Positions 19,136 to 26,956 of a stretch of DNA of 64,000 bases are shown one piece after another. Below the pieces are notes generated by a model. It had not been told where the DNA came from, did no database searches, and was given only the letters and a program-made list of their open reading frames with translations. This DNA comes from Eubacteriaceae bacterium (GTDB lineage: Bacteria; Bacillota; Clostridia; Lachnospirales; Lachnospiraceae). The DNA lies in assembly GCA_902363805.1 (NCBI GenBank), contig CABJBF010000003.1, forward strand, positions 1 through 64,000, read 5' to 3'. The position numbers were made by a program, and so were the translations under genes. How positions within the stretch are numbered: the stretch's first letter is position 1; each line of letters starts with the position of its first letter.

Positions 19136-19481
19136 TTTTTAGTCCGTCCCTTCCTGCATTTCAAAACACAATGATTAGAATTACCTTTGTGTTTTGCAAC
19201 ATCTATACTATAAATTTACCTATTAATTGTAAATATCTTATAGAATAAATTACTATTGCATAAATTAAATCTCGACATTTTACAATTAATTATAGTAAGT
19301 ATACTATTTTTTATATTCATTTTCAAGAACGGCATAATCAGGAACAATATGTTTATTAGCATTTTTACTTTTAATAATATAAATTTTTTCTCTTTTCAAA
19401 AATTATAATAAACATTACATTTCAGTTCTTTTTTGCTTTTTTAAACATATATTTAATTTATACTTAGTATAAGGATTTAAA
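19136..19481. other. AT-rich intergenic region with hairpin and coding-like remnant
   Basis: A perfect 10-bp hairpin, CAAAACACAA (19162-19171) with TTGTGTTTTG (19187-19196), lies upstream of the DUF3006-like gene, without a T-run. On the minus strand 19304-19399 reads as a 31-residue frame from a TTG with protein-like composition (ends VLENEYKK) but no ribosome binding site; it may be a gene remnant. Nothing else is supported. Confidence 0.4.
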
Positions 19482-20342
19482 ATGGATTACGGATTAGCTT
19501 TATCTGGTGGTGGTGCAAGAGGAAGCGCTCACATCGGAATTTTAATGGCTCTCGCTGAAGAAAATATGTTGCCCTCTTCAATCGCAGGAACGAGTGCCGG
19601 AAGTATTATCGCAGGCTTATATGCTGCAAATATTTCTATTGATACCATGCAAAAAATTGCCCAGATTTTAACTTCTCACCCAACTACTATATTAGACCCG
19701 GATATTATTGGAATGCTTTTATTTTTTCCTCAATTTTTAACTTGTCGCAAGCAGCATTTAACGGGGTTATTAAAAGGGCATAAACTTAATAACTTTCTTT
19801 GCTCTTATACTGATGGTAAAGAAATTTCTGACTTAAATACTCAACTTGTAATTCCTGCTGTAGATTTAATTTCCGGCAATACGATTGCTTTTACTAATTC
19901 CAAAGTAAAATCTCCTCTAGAAAATGTAGTGTGGAAAACTAACGGAAAACTATGTGACATTATTACCGCAAGTTGCTCTGTCCCCGGAATATTTCGTCCT
20001 GTCAAAATGAGCAAGTACTACCTGGTTGATGGTGGTGTCACCCACAACCTTCCGGTAAATCTTTTAATGTCCACAGGCGTTGACAAAATTATTGCTGTTG
20101 ACATTGGTGTAGATTATAAAACTCCTCACAACAATTCTATTACTGAAATTCTCTCTCATTCTTTTTCTATTATGTCTTACAATTTGAAAACATGCCTTTC
20201 TCAGGGAGAACGACTTTTACTTGAACCTTCACTTGATAAAAATGCCGGTCTTTTAACTTTTAATATGATTAATGATTGTATAAAAGCCGGATATATTTAC
20301 GGCAAAAAGATGATTCCTAAAATTAAAGACGCTTTGAAATAA
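19482..20342 (+). CDS. Patatin-like phospholipase family protein
   Basis: Predicted lipid acyl hydrolase of 286 residues, of the bacterial RssA/YlbK-like patatin group, probably cytoplasmic. The catalytic dyad and oxyanion hole are present: GGGARG near residues 8-13, the nucleophile serine in GTSAGS near residues 37-42, and the aspartate in DGG (VDGGVTHNLPV, about residues 184-190). The ATG has AAGGA upstream with normal spacing. It stands alone between trk genes and a repeat-rich region, so its substrate and pathway remain open. Confidence 0.88.
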   Translation: MDYGLALSGGGARGSAHIGILMALAEENMLPSSIAGTSAGSIIAGLYAANISIDTMQKIAQILTSHPTTILDPDIIGMLLFFPQFLTCRKQHLTGLLKGHKLNNFLCSYTDGKEISDLNTQLVIPAVDLISGNTIAFTNSKVKSPLENVVWKTNGKLCDIITASCSVPGIFRPVKMSKYYLVDGGVTHNLPVNLLMSTGVDKIIAVDIGVDYKTPHNNSITEILSHSFSIMSYNLKTCLSQGERLLLEPSLDKNAGLLTFNMINDCIKAGYIYGKKMIPKIKDALK

Positions 20343-20346
20343 CTTT

Positions 20347-20576
20347 GTTATACGCACGGCTTCGCCGTTCATAACACTTCGAATCCGCTCCGCTTCTTCT
20401 CAGTGATTATGCATTCGCCGACTCTTACTCTTTATCTTTTTTTGTTATACCCATGGCTTCGCCATGTAATCACTTCGAATCCGCTTCGCTTCTTCTCAGT
20501 GATTATGCATTCGCCAAATACTTTCAGCTTTTTTTGCAAGCAAAAAGCTGAAAGTATTTGGCTCATTGCGTATAAC
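20347..20576. repeat. MITE-like palindromic repeat element
   Basis: A 230-bp element bounded by 10-bp inverted repeats, GTTATACGCA (20347-20356) and TGCGTATAAC (20567-20576). Inside are two roughly 72-bp direct copies (20347-20419 and 20444-20515). Each holds a GGCTTCGCC hairpin whose outer pairs differ compensatorily: ACGGC/GCCGT in copy 1 and ATGGC/GCCAT in copy 2. A 21-bp stem follows (20513-20533 with 20542-20562). No transposase and no clear target duplication are seen. It is non-coding. Confidence 0.65.
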
Positions 20577-20581
20577 AAGAA

Positions 20582-20617
20582 AAGCCTTTCAAATAGATTA
20601 CTCTACTTGAAAGGCTT
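20582..20617 (-). terminator. Terminator of the minus-strand peptide unit
   Basis: Perfect 11-bp arms AAGCCTTTCAA (20582-20592) and TTGAAAGGCTT (20607-20617). On the minus strand TTTTCTTG follows. It begins two bases after the stop of the 39-codon frame, so it is the likely 3' end of the unit starting near 20918. Confidence 0.75.
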
Positions 20618-20619
20618 CT

Positions 20620-20739
20620 TTAGTGAACAGGTCGTTCCACTTGTAATTCCCCAATTACATTATTATTTTGTATACACCTCATACGGAAAACCTGTCTCTT
20701 ATTAGTCCCAATACATATATTTCCAAATGCTACACTCAA
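20620..20739 (-). CDS. Possible 39-residue protein in the peptide unit
   Basis: Small reading frame starting at TTG (20739) with AGAAGG 6 nt upstream and an in-frame stop just before. Its stop lies two bases from the terminator. The product is basic and contains two Cys (begins MSVAFGNICIG). It resembles nothing I know. Its position between the 20-residue peptide gene and the terminator is the main support; it could equally be part of a structured RNA. Confidence 0.3.
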   Translation of the reverse strand: MSVAFGNICIGTNKRQVFRMRCIQNNNVIGELQVERPVH

Positions 20740-20814
20740 CGTGTACCTTCTAATTGTTAATTATTTGTTGACGATTGAAATTAATGTTTTCAAATCGTAT
20801 CTGTTAAACTTATT

Positions 20815-20877
20815 CTATTTGAAGAAAAATTTAATTATTCTCCAAATTGTATCCATTGCACATGTATCAATAAACAT
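20815..20877 (-). CDS. 20-residue amphipathic peptide gene, LytTR-controlled
   Basis: The frame encodes MFIDTCAMDTIWRIIKFFFK. The ATG at 20877 has GGAAGAGG 8 nt upstream, an excellent site for so short a frame. The C-terminal half is aromatic and cationic and would form an amphipathic helix; one Cys lies at position 6. The promoter (-35 TTGCAG, -10 TACAAT) is preceded by four LytTR-like boxes. It lies directly downstream of a GHKL kinase/LytTR regulator pair. Plausible roles are a delta-haemolysin-like effector, a signal peptide or a small toxin; none is proven. I know no homologue. Confidence 0.6.
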   Translation of the reverse strand: MFIDTCAMDTIWRIIKFFFK

Positions 20878-20924
20878 ATCTTTTACCTCTTCCAAACTTA
20901 CTTGTTTGTTTCTTTCTGAATTTA

Positions 20925-20953
20925 ATTGTATCTAATATTTCTTTTAACTGCAA
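20925..20953 (-). promoter_or_regulatory. Promoter of the 20-residue peptide unit
   Basis: Minus-strand -35 TTGCAG (20948-20953) and -10 TACAAT (20925-20930), spaced 17 bp. The weak -35 next to the LytTR-like boxes suits an activator-dependent promoter. Transcript start is expected near 20918. Confidence 0.6.
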
Positions 20954-20960
20954 TCCATAT

Positions 20961-21051
20961 GTTCTTAACGCAGTTTTTTTGTTCTTAACGTAGTAAAATC
21001 TGTTACGAGTGTAAGTTTTCTGTTCTTAACTTAATCATTTTCGTTCCTAAC
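20961..21051 (-). promoter_or_regulatory. Four phased LytTR-type binding repeats
   Basis: GTTAAGAAC (minus strand) occurs at 20961-20969, 20981-20989 and 21022-21030, with GTTAGGAAC at 21043-21051. The steps are 20, 41 and 21 bp, so all four lie on one face of the helix. TACGTTAAG and TAAGTTAAG within them fit the AgrA/LytTR consensus of 9-bp direct repeats separated by about 12 bp. The array ends just upstream of the -35 box of the peptide unit. Confidence 0.75.
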
Positions 21052-21144
21052 ACATCTACTTCTACATAACCTTCTTACTATCTTTAATTAATCATCAACT
21101 TACTTTATCCGCTAACCTTTATATTCACGACCCGTTCAATAAAA

Positions 21145-22428
21145 TTAAATTAGCATTTCTAACAAAAATCTGCCATCAACATATTTGATTTGCATTGTGC
21201 CGTTATATTTATCCACTACCCTCCTTATGTTTGAAATACCATATCCATGGTTCTTTTTGTCCTTCTTTGATGTATTTATATTTTTCACATCCACCGGCTG
21301 TGATGTATTTTCTATTTTTAAAATTATTCTCTTTTTGTGGTTCTGAATTGTTATTCCTAATTCTTTCTTTCCTTCAAATCGACTAAAAGCCTCTTTAACA
21401 TTATCCAATGAATTTGCCAGAATAATACATAAATCAGTTTGTTCTATTCCTACTGACTGTGGGAATTTTCCAAGAATCTGAATTTTAACATCATCACCAT
21501 TTTCCTGTTTGATTGCCTGTACTTCGCCATTAATAATGTAATCCGCAACCACATTTCCTGTCTTATACGTAAAATGTACATCTTTTCTATTTATTAGTTC
21601 ATTTACATAGTCTCTTGCCTGCTCAACATCATTTTCATTTAACAATGCTGATATTGCATTATAATGCTTATTAACATCATGCCTGAAATCCCTTAATTCA
21701 CTATCTTCCGTTATAAGTCTCTCATAATAATTTTTTTGGTATTTCATACACTCTTCATTCAAATCATTAATTTCCATTAAGATTTTTCTTGAGTTTACTA
21801 CATACACAAACATAACACTCATTGCAATTATTATGACTAAAAATATAACTGCTACAATCATTGCCATTCTTTGAATGCTCAATGTCATTTCACCTAAATA
21901 AGCACCCTGAATACATGCAACTACAATTCCTAAAGTTCCCATTACAGCGATAACAAAAATAAGTTCTTTAATCTTTATATTCCTTATTACCTCAGCAATA
22001 TCTTTTCTTCGTTTATACAAAAATATTGCTGCCATAAAAATTACTATAACTCCTATGCAATTACCATAGATATAAATTTTTCGTTCATAATCAGCATAAT
22101 CATTTCCAAGTGAAGTAATTCCAACCAGTATCAGCCAAACCATTAAATCTATAAGCGATACTAAAACAAACTCTATAATGAATCCTCTTATAATAGTCTG
22201 TATTTTTTCATCAAACAGCACTAAAAGAATTACTATTTGAAATATAACTTCTGCTGTAACAGTAGGCTTATTTACATTAAACAAATAAGCAGCCGTCAAA
22301 CCTAAAATAGGTATTATTGCATATCTTAATTTACTCTTTCGCAAATTAAATCCCATAATGCCAATTGGAAATACTATGTATTTAATGAAGCTTAAAAATG
22401 TGCTTAACACCTTTAATCCATAAATCAT
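21145..22428 (-). CDS. GHKL-type sensor histidine kinase (system 1)
   Basis: Membrane sensor kinase of 427 residues, AgrC/ComD-like. The N-terminal half has about six or seven hydrophobic segments. The phosphoacceptor region reads FRHDVNKHYNAI near residue 240, with an N-box containing LANSLDNVKEAF and a G-box of HGYGISNI. The ATG at 22428 overlaps the regulator stop codon (TAATG) and has GAGG 8 nt upstream, so it is preferred over the TTG at 22434. It forms an operon with the LytTR regulator upstream. The LytTR-box array and short peptide unit follow in the same direction, with no terminator between. Confidence 0.88.
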   Translation of the reverse strand: MIYGLKVLSTFLSFIKYIVFPIGIMGFNLRKSKLRYAIIPILGLTAAYLFNVNKPTVTAEVIFQIVILLVLFDEKIQTIIRGFIIEFVLVSLIDLMVWLILVGITSLGNDYADYERKIYIYGNCIGVIVIFMAAIFLYKRRKDIAEVIRNIKIKELIFVIAVMGTLGIVVACIQGAYLGEMTLSIQRMAMIVAVIFLVIIIAMSVMFVYVVNSRKILMEINDLNEECMKYQKNYYERLITEDSELRDFRHDVNKHYNAISALLNENDVEQARDYVNELINRKDVHFTYKTGNVVADYIINGEVQAIKQENGDDVKIQILGKFPQSVGIEQTDLCIILANSLDNVKEAFSRFEGKKELGITIQNHKKRIILKIENTSQPVDVKNINTSKKDKKNHGYGISNIRRVVDKYNGTMQIKYVDGRFLLEMLI

Positions 22429-23108
22429 TAGCAAAACCTCGCATTCTCTATACAGAAGCTGGTGTATTTTTTCTCAACAGACGCTTTTAATCTGCTACTA
22501 ATCTGAAGAACTGTTCCTCCATGCATATACACTTTACCATTCTTCATTTCTTCCACCTGTTCCATGTTAACCAGACATCCTCTGAAAATCTTTATAAATC
22601 CTACAGTTTCCAATCTGTCCTCTAAGGCTTTCATACTTTCTCTCAGTAAAAATTCCTGTCCGTCTGTAAGATACAAATTACAATAAATATGCTCTGATTT
22701 AATGTATTCAATATTTCTACTGTCTATGCCTTCTATAAGAACTGTTCCTCTTACTATCTTTAAAGCTCTCTCTAAAACTACCGGCAACTGATCTTCTATG
22801 TATTTCTTTGTAACAAATCCAATAACATTTACTCCAAATGCCTGAGCCATCATCTCTTCATGGCTCGTTGCAAAAATAATTACTGTATTACTCTTTGCAT
22901 TCTCTAATTTTTCTTTTACTGCAATACCACCTACCATAGGCATTTCGATATCAAGTATTAAAATATCTATGTTCTGATCAGTAATTTCCTGTCCGTCTTT
23001 ATATTTTTTTATAATTGTTTCTTCGTTGTATTTCTTCGTGACGTCTTTACATACTCTCTCTATTCTTTCCCTCATTATATTATCGTCGTCACATATTCCT
23101 ATAAACAT
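22428..23108 (-). CDS. LytTR-family response regulator (system 1)
   Basis: Response regulator of 226 residues: an N-terminal receiver domain (acidic DDDN near residues 7-10, phosphoacceptor Asp in DILILDIEMP near residue 53) and a C-terminal LytTR DNA-binding domain. Translationally coupled to the kinase gene. LytTR proteins bind 9-bp direct repeats about 21 bp apart; such an array lies at 20961-21051 downstream of the kinase, making the peptide unit the probable target. The 310-bp region upstream (23109-23418) holds the terminator of the next gene and is otherwise featureless to me. Confidence 0.9.
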   Translation of the reverse strand: MFIGICDDDNIMRERIERVCKDVTKKYNEETIIKKYKDGQEITDQNIDILILDIEMPMVGGIAVKEKLENAKSNTVIIFATSHEEMMAQAFGVNVIGFVTKKYIEDQLPVVLERALKIVRGTVLIEGIDSRNIEYIKSEHIYCNLYLTDGQEFLLRESMKALEDRLETVGFIKIFRGCLVNMEQVEEMKNGKVYMHGGTVLQISSRLKASVEKKYTSFCIENARFC

Positions 23109-23364
23109 ATTTCATTTCTCCTAAATAAAAATCGTCTATATTTTATCTGTTTGTATTATTTTTATTTTTCGTATCTATAATGCATACACAATGCCAATTG
23201 CATCTTGCGACCCATCATTATTTTATTAAAATACCCTACTATATATTTTAATATAAATACAAATATCTTCAACTGTTTTTTATCGACTTTTCCGATTACT
23301 TATTACTTTTTCCTACTTTTTTAATCTATCAAAATAAAATCTTTATATAAATATGTTGTTTCTA

Positions 23365-23408
23365 TAAAAAATACCTAAAAAAACACTTTTTTGTGTAATT
23401 TCAGGTAT
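23365..23408 (-). terminator. Terminator of the copper chaperone gene
   Basis: Arms ATACCT (23371-23376) and AGGTAT (23403-23408) with inner ACAC/GTGT pairing, followed on the minus strand by a run of T. It lies just after the HMA protein stop codon. Confidence 0.65.
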
Positions 23409-23418
23409 CTCTGATTTA

Positions 23419-23676
23419 TTATTTTCTTCCAAATAATGAAAACTTCTTTTTTTCATATGGTTGTGTTTCTATCGACAATACCTTATATCCTGTATCATCA
23501 ATAGCTTTCTTTACAGCCTCTTCATCTATCTTGTCTTCTGAAATAATTTCCGTTATTCCCTTACCGTGAGAAGATGTTACTTTTTTTAATGGTACTGCTT
23601 TTCTTACAGCCTCATTAACATGACTTTCACACATTCCACACATCATTCCATCTACTTTTACAACTGTTTTATACAT
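23419..23676 (-). CDS. HMA-domain copper chaperone-like protein
   Basis: Protein of 85 residues with a single heavy-metal-associated domain and binding motif DGMMCGMCE (CxxC) near residues 9-17, plus a Lys-rich C-terminus. The ATG has AGAGGC upstream. A CsoR-type operator lies between its promoter and start codon, pointing to copper. No copA or csoR is in the neighbourhood, so the partner pump and regulator are elsewhere. It differs from the HMA protein at 14870, whose motif is DCANCA. Confidence 0.8.
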   Translation of the reverse strand: MYKTVVKVDGMMCGMCESHVNEAVRKAVPLKKVTSSHGKGITEIISEDKIDEEAVKKAIDDTGYKVLSIETQPYEKKKFSLFGRK

Positions 23677-23693
23677 AATTATGCCTCTTTCTC

Positions 23694-23710
23694 ATACCCT
23701 ATAGGGGTAT
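23694..23710. promoter_or_regulatory. CsoR-type copper operator
   Basis: ATACCCTATAGGGGTAT is a near-perfect G/C-tract palindrome with A/T ends, the form bound by CsoR-family copper repressors. It lies downstream of the predicted start point of the HMA gene. Confidence 0.7.
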
Positions 23711-23729
23711 AGTTTTTTTTTCATTCCAT

Positions 23730-23758
23730 ACTATATCGCTATGATTATGTATTGTCAA
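23730..23758 (-). promoter_or_regulatory. Promoter of the copper chaperone gene
   Basis: Minus-strand TTGACA (23753-23758), 17 bp, TATAGT (23730-23735): a strong SigA-type promoter, with the CsoR-type operator 20 bp further on. Confidence 0.75.
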
Positions 23759-24123
23759 GCAAATGTAGATAAGCCTTATTATTGTCTACCTTCTTCTTTC
23801 AAATATGCCTTTTCCTATGCAAGGTGCCATATCTAATACGGCACCCGCATAATATTTGAATGAAAAAGAAATGAGTCATTTCCTGATGTAGGTGTTTTTA
23901 ATGTGAAACTACAACGTAATTTCACTTTAGACATCTTATTTAACACTATTTAGTTTCCCAGACTAATTAATGACACGGAGTTATTAAGATGTCTTCTATC
24001 AAAATATGAACTTGTAGGCTTTTAACTGACTTATTTAAGCCTGTGATTGTATAATAACAAAGCTTAGTCAATTTCAAATATATTCCATGTAAAATTTATG
24101 GAAAATTTTACATATAAAAATTG
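23759..24123. other. Gene-free region rich in hairpins
   Basis: No reading frame is supported. Inverted repeats include GGTGCC/GGCACC (about 23822-23846), GTGAAA/TTTCAC, GACATCTT/AAGATGTC spanning roughly 23930-23993, and ATGTAAAATTT/AAATTTTACAT (24087-24097 with 24103-24113). The last could shape the 3' end of the transporter transcript but has no T-run. The density of pairing suggests a structured RNA or a decayed element; I recognise no known family. Confidence 0.4.
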
Positions 24124-24924
24124 CTAGCTTAACAATATCCTATCATTATCAAATTCTTTTTGTTTCTTCATTGAATACATCTTAATCATGTCTTCCATTG
24201 TCATGTTGTCTCTTTCATCTCCTGACAAATCAAGAAGTATTTCCCCTGAATCAAGCATAATCGTTCTTGTTCCTGTTGTTAATGACTGCTTCATGTTATG
24301 AGTAATCATCATTGTTGTTATATTATTTTCACTTACAATTGTCTTTGTAATGTCCATAACCTTCTGTGCCGTTGCAGGATCAAGAGCTGCTGTATGTTCA
24401 TCTAACAGTAATAATTTAGGAATTGACAAAGTACACATAAGCAGTGTTACAACCTGTCTCTGTCCTCCTGAAAGCAAACCTATTTTTGTTTTCATTCTGT
24501 CTTCAATCCCCATATTATAACGTGCAAGATTTTCTCTGAAAAATTCAACTTTCTTTTTAGTAATTGCTCTTGCAAATGGATTTGAACCCTTAGATGCTCT
24601 TGAATATGCTAAAGCAAGATTTTCTTCTATTGTCATATTAGGAGCTGTTCCTTTCATTGGATCCTGAAATACTCTTCCAATAACTTTAGCTCTTGAATGT
24701 TCACTGTCATAAGTTATGTCTTTCCCATCAAGCAAAATATGACCTGAATCAACCATAAAACTACCACATATAGCATTGAACAATGTACTTTTACCGGCTC
24801 CGTTTGAGCCTACAATTGTTACAAATTCGCCATCTTCTAACTTAAGGCTCATATTGTTAATTGCTACATGCTCATTTACTGTCCCTTTTTCAAATGTCTT
24901 TGAAATATTCTGAATATCTAACAT
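24124..24924 (-). CDS. ABC transporter ATP-binding protein, tryptophan type (TrpZ-like)
   Basis: ATPase subunit of 266 residues with Walker A GSNGAGKST near residue 39, signature LLSGGQRQ, Walker B LLLLDEHTAALD and the switch histidine in MITHNM. The Walker B glutamate is followed by His rather than Pro, usual for this subfamily. The start at 24924 is chosen because it overlaps the permease stop (TAATG) and removes an implausible N-terminal extension. It forms an operon with the permease and binding protein behind a Trp T-box, so tryptophan import is the inferred role. Confidence 0.88.
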   Translation of the reverse strand: MLDIQNISKTFEKGTVNEHVAINNMSLKLEDGEFVTIVGSNGAGKSTLFNAICGSFMVDSGHILLDGKDITYDSEHSRAKVIGRVFQDPMKGTAPNMTIEENLALAYSRASKGSNPFARAITKKKVEFFRENLARYNMGIEDRMKTKIGLLSGGQRQVVTLLMCTLSIPKLLLLDEHTAALDPATAQKVMDITKTIVSENNITTMMITHNMKQSLTTGTRTIMLDSGEILLDLSGDERDNMTMEDMIKMYSMKKQKEFDNDRILLS

Positions 24925-25859
24925 TATTTCGCCGCCTTTCTCTGTTTTGTCTCTGCAATTTTCTGTTTTATTGCAGGAACCGCCAGTGTAATTGCTACGA
25001 TTAATGCACATGTAAATTTCATAAGATTACTGCTCAAATCTCCAAATAAATTTTCTCTAATTACAAATGCAACAATTATTTTGTAAACAATTGAACCTAC
25101 AACTGCTGAAATCATTCCAATAGTTGCTCCTCTTTTTCCAAATACGGCTTCACCTATAATAACTGCAGCCAAGCCATATATAAGTGTTCCATTTGCTGTA
25201 TTTATATCTGCATATCCAACACTTTGTGATGCCATTGCTCCTGCAAGTCCTATTAAGGCATTTGCAAGCATAAGTCCTATAATCTTTGTTCTGTCAACAT
25301 TAATTGAAGATGCTCTGACCATATCAGGATTATCTCCTGTAGCTCGTATACAAAGTCCAATATGTGTCTTAAAGAACCATATTATTAATGATAAAACTAC
25401 GATTACAATTATCAAACTAACTACTGATTTTACAACACTTGTTTCAAATTGTCCTCGAATTGCAAATATCTCTTTTACTTTTTCAAATATAGTAATCTTG
25501 TTATAACTTAAGTTCGTTGTTGCACCTTTTTCCGTAAGGGAATAACATACAAGATTTATCGAGTACAATCCACTCATTGTTATTATTCCCGCAAGTACAG
25601 GATGTACCTGCAACTTAGTCTGCAATAAACCTGTAATTGCTCCTGCTACTGCTCCTGCCACAATTCCTGCAAATAATGCAAGAATAGGGTGTCCGTTTAA
25701 TGCAACTAATACTGAAATAACTGCTCCGAATCCAAAACTTCCTTCTGTTGTCAAATCAGGTATATCTAATATTCTAAGTGATATATATATTCCCATTGCC
25801 AACAATCCATAGATCAAGCAATCCGGAATGTTTGATATATAATACTGTAATTCAATCAT
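24924..25859 (-). CDS. ABC transporter permease, tryptophan type (TrpY-like)
   Basis: Membrane permease of 311 residues with about eight or nine hydrophobic segments, of the branched-chain-amino-acid-like permease group used by TrpXYZ systems. Motifs include DLTTEGSFGFGA near the N-terminus and ATGDNPDMVRASSINV in the cytoplasmic loop. Its stop codon shares a base with the ATPase start, and its ATG lies 12 bp after the binding-protein stop, so the three genes are one operon. Substrate is inferred from the upstream Trp-specific T-box. Confidence 0.87.
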   Translation of the reverse strand: MIELQYYISNIPDCLIYGLLAMGIYISLRILDIPDLTTEGSFGFGAVISVLVALNGHPILALFAGIVAGAVAGAITGLLQTKLQVHPVLAGIITMSGLYSINLVCYSLTEKGATTNLSYNKITIFEKVKEIFAIRGQFETSVVKSVVSLIIVIVVLSLIIWFFKTHIGLCIRATGDNPDMVRASSINVDRTKIIGLMLANALIGLAGAMASQSVGYADINTANGTLIYGLAAVIIGEAVFGKRGATIGMISAVVGSIVYKIIVAFVIRENLFGDLSSNLMKFTCALIVAITLAVPAIKQKIAETKQRKAAK

Positions 25860-25871
25860 CTTTGTTCCTCT

Positions 25872-26888
25872 TTAGTTCTCAATTAACTTAACTTCATAAT
25901 CTGTTTTAATGTTATCTTCGCTAATTCCTAATACTTCCATTGTAGCTTTGTTAACTGTGCAATAATCAATTCCTACAACCTGTGCCGGAATATCTTCAAC
26001 TTTCTTTCCATTTACATAGTCCATTGCAATATCAACTGTTTTCTTACCAATTCCCTTATCATCAATTGCTAATGTTGCAAAACAGCCTGAAACAACTGTT
26101 GTTGCTGATGAACAATATGTTGGAATTTTCTTTTCTTTGCAAATATCTGTTAATGTACTAATTCCGTCCTGAATAATTGAATCATTTGGAATAAATATCA
26201 TATCTACACCTTCTGCTACTAATGCATTTGTTGCAGATTCTACATCATTTGATGTTGGTGCTGTTTTTTCAACATATTCAACGCTTGTTTTGCCTAAATA
26301 TTCTTCACACTGCTTTGCTGTGTTTGTTGCATTATCCTCATTTCCGCTATAAATGATACCAACCTTCTTTGCCGGTGTTACTGACTGAGCAAAATCAATA
26401 ATGTCTGATACAGGAATTGCATTAGATGTTCCTGTTGCATTCTTATCCGGTTTATCCATGTCTGTAATTACTCCTGCTGCTACAGGTGCTGATACAGCAC
26501 AGAAAAATACAGGTGTATCTGTTTCTGTATTAACCATAGCCTGTGTAGGAGGTGTGGCAATAGTAAATACCATATCATATGTTCCATCTGTCATATTTGT
26601 CACAATTGTTGTAAGTGCTGTTGAATCGCCTGCTGCACATTTATATTCTATCTGTGAATCCTCATATCCCTGTGCTTTTAATTCATCAATAATACCATCT
26701 CTCATATCTGTAAAAGCTCCATTTTCAATCATTGAAACTACACCAACTTTTACTTTTCCATCTCCATTAGTGTCCTTTGAATCAGTCTTTCCTGAACTGT
26801 TGCTTCCGTTTCCTCCGCATCCTGTAAATGCTGTTGCTACCATTCCTACTGTTAATAAAACGCTCAAAACTTTCTTCATCTTTCTCAT
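25872..26888 (-). CDS. ABC transporter substrate-binding lipoprotein (TrpX-like)
   Basis: Lipoprotein of 338 residues with a signal peptide and lipobox ending in Cys (TGCGG), followed by a Ser/Asn/Gly linker and a two-lobed periplasmic-binding fold of the ABC_sub_bind type. The ATG at 26888 is chosen because AAGGAG lies about 8 nt upstream; the longer GTG start at 26909 would place that site inside the gene. It is the first gene after a complete T-box leader whose specifier codon is TGG, so it should bind tryptophan or a precursor such as indole compounds. Tryptophan is the simplest reading. Confidence 0.88.
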   Translation of the reverse strand: MRKMKKVLSVLLTVGMVATAFTGCGGNGSNSSGKTDSKDTNGDGKVKVGVVSMIENGAFTDMRDGIIDELKAQGYEDSQIEYKCAAGDSTALTTIVTNMTDGTYDMVFTIATPPTQAMVNTETDTPVFFCAVSAPVAAGVITDMDKPDKNATGTSNAIPVSDIIDFAQSVTPAKKVGIIYSGNEDNATNTAKQCEEYLGKTSVEYVEKTAPTSNDVESATNALVAEGVDMIFIPNDSIIQDGISTLTDICKEKKIPTYCSSATTVVSGCFATLAIDDKGIGKKTVDIAMDYVNGKKVEDIPAQVVGIDYCTVNKATMEVLGISEDNIKTDYEVKLIEN

Positions 26889-26956
26889 CTTTTTTCTCCT
26901 TTTCTTCACTTTGAGTTTTTTAACAATCTGGATAACCTCTAGAGTATTTATTGCAT

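Noticed and set aside
19304..19399. 31-residue minus-strand frame with protein-like composition
   Set aside because: TTG start without a ribosome binding site and no recognisable family; noted only as a possible remnant.
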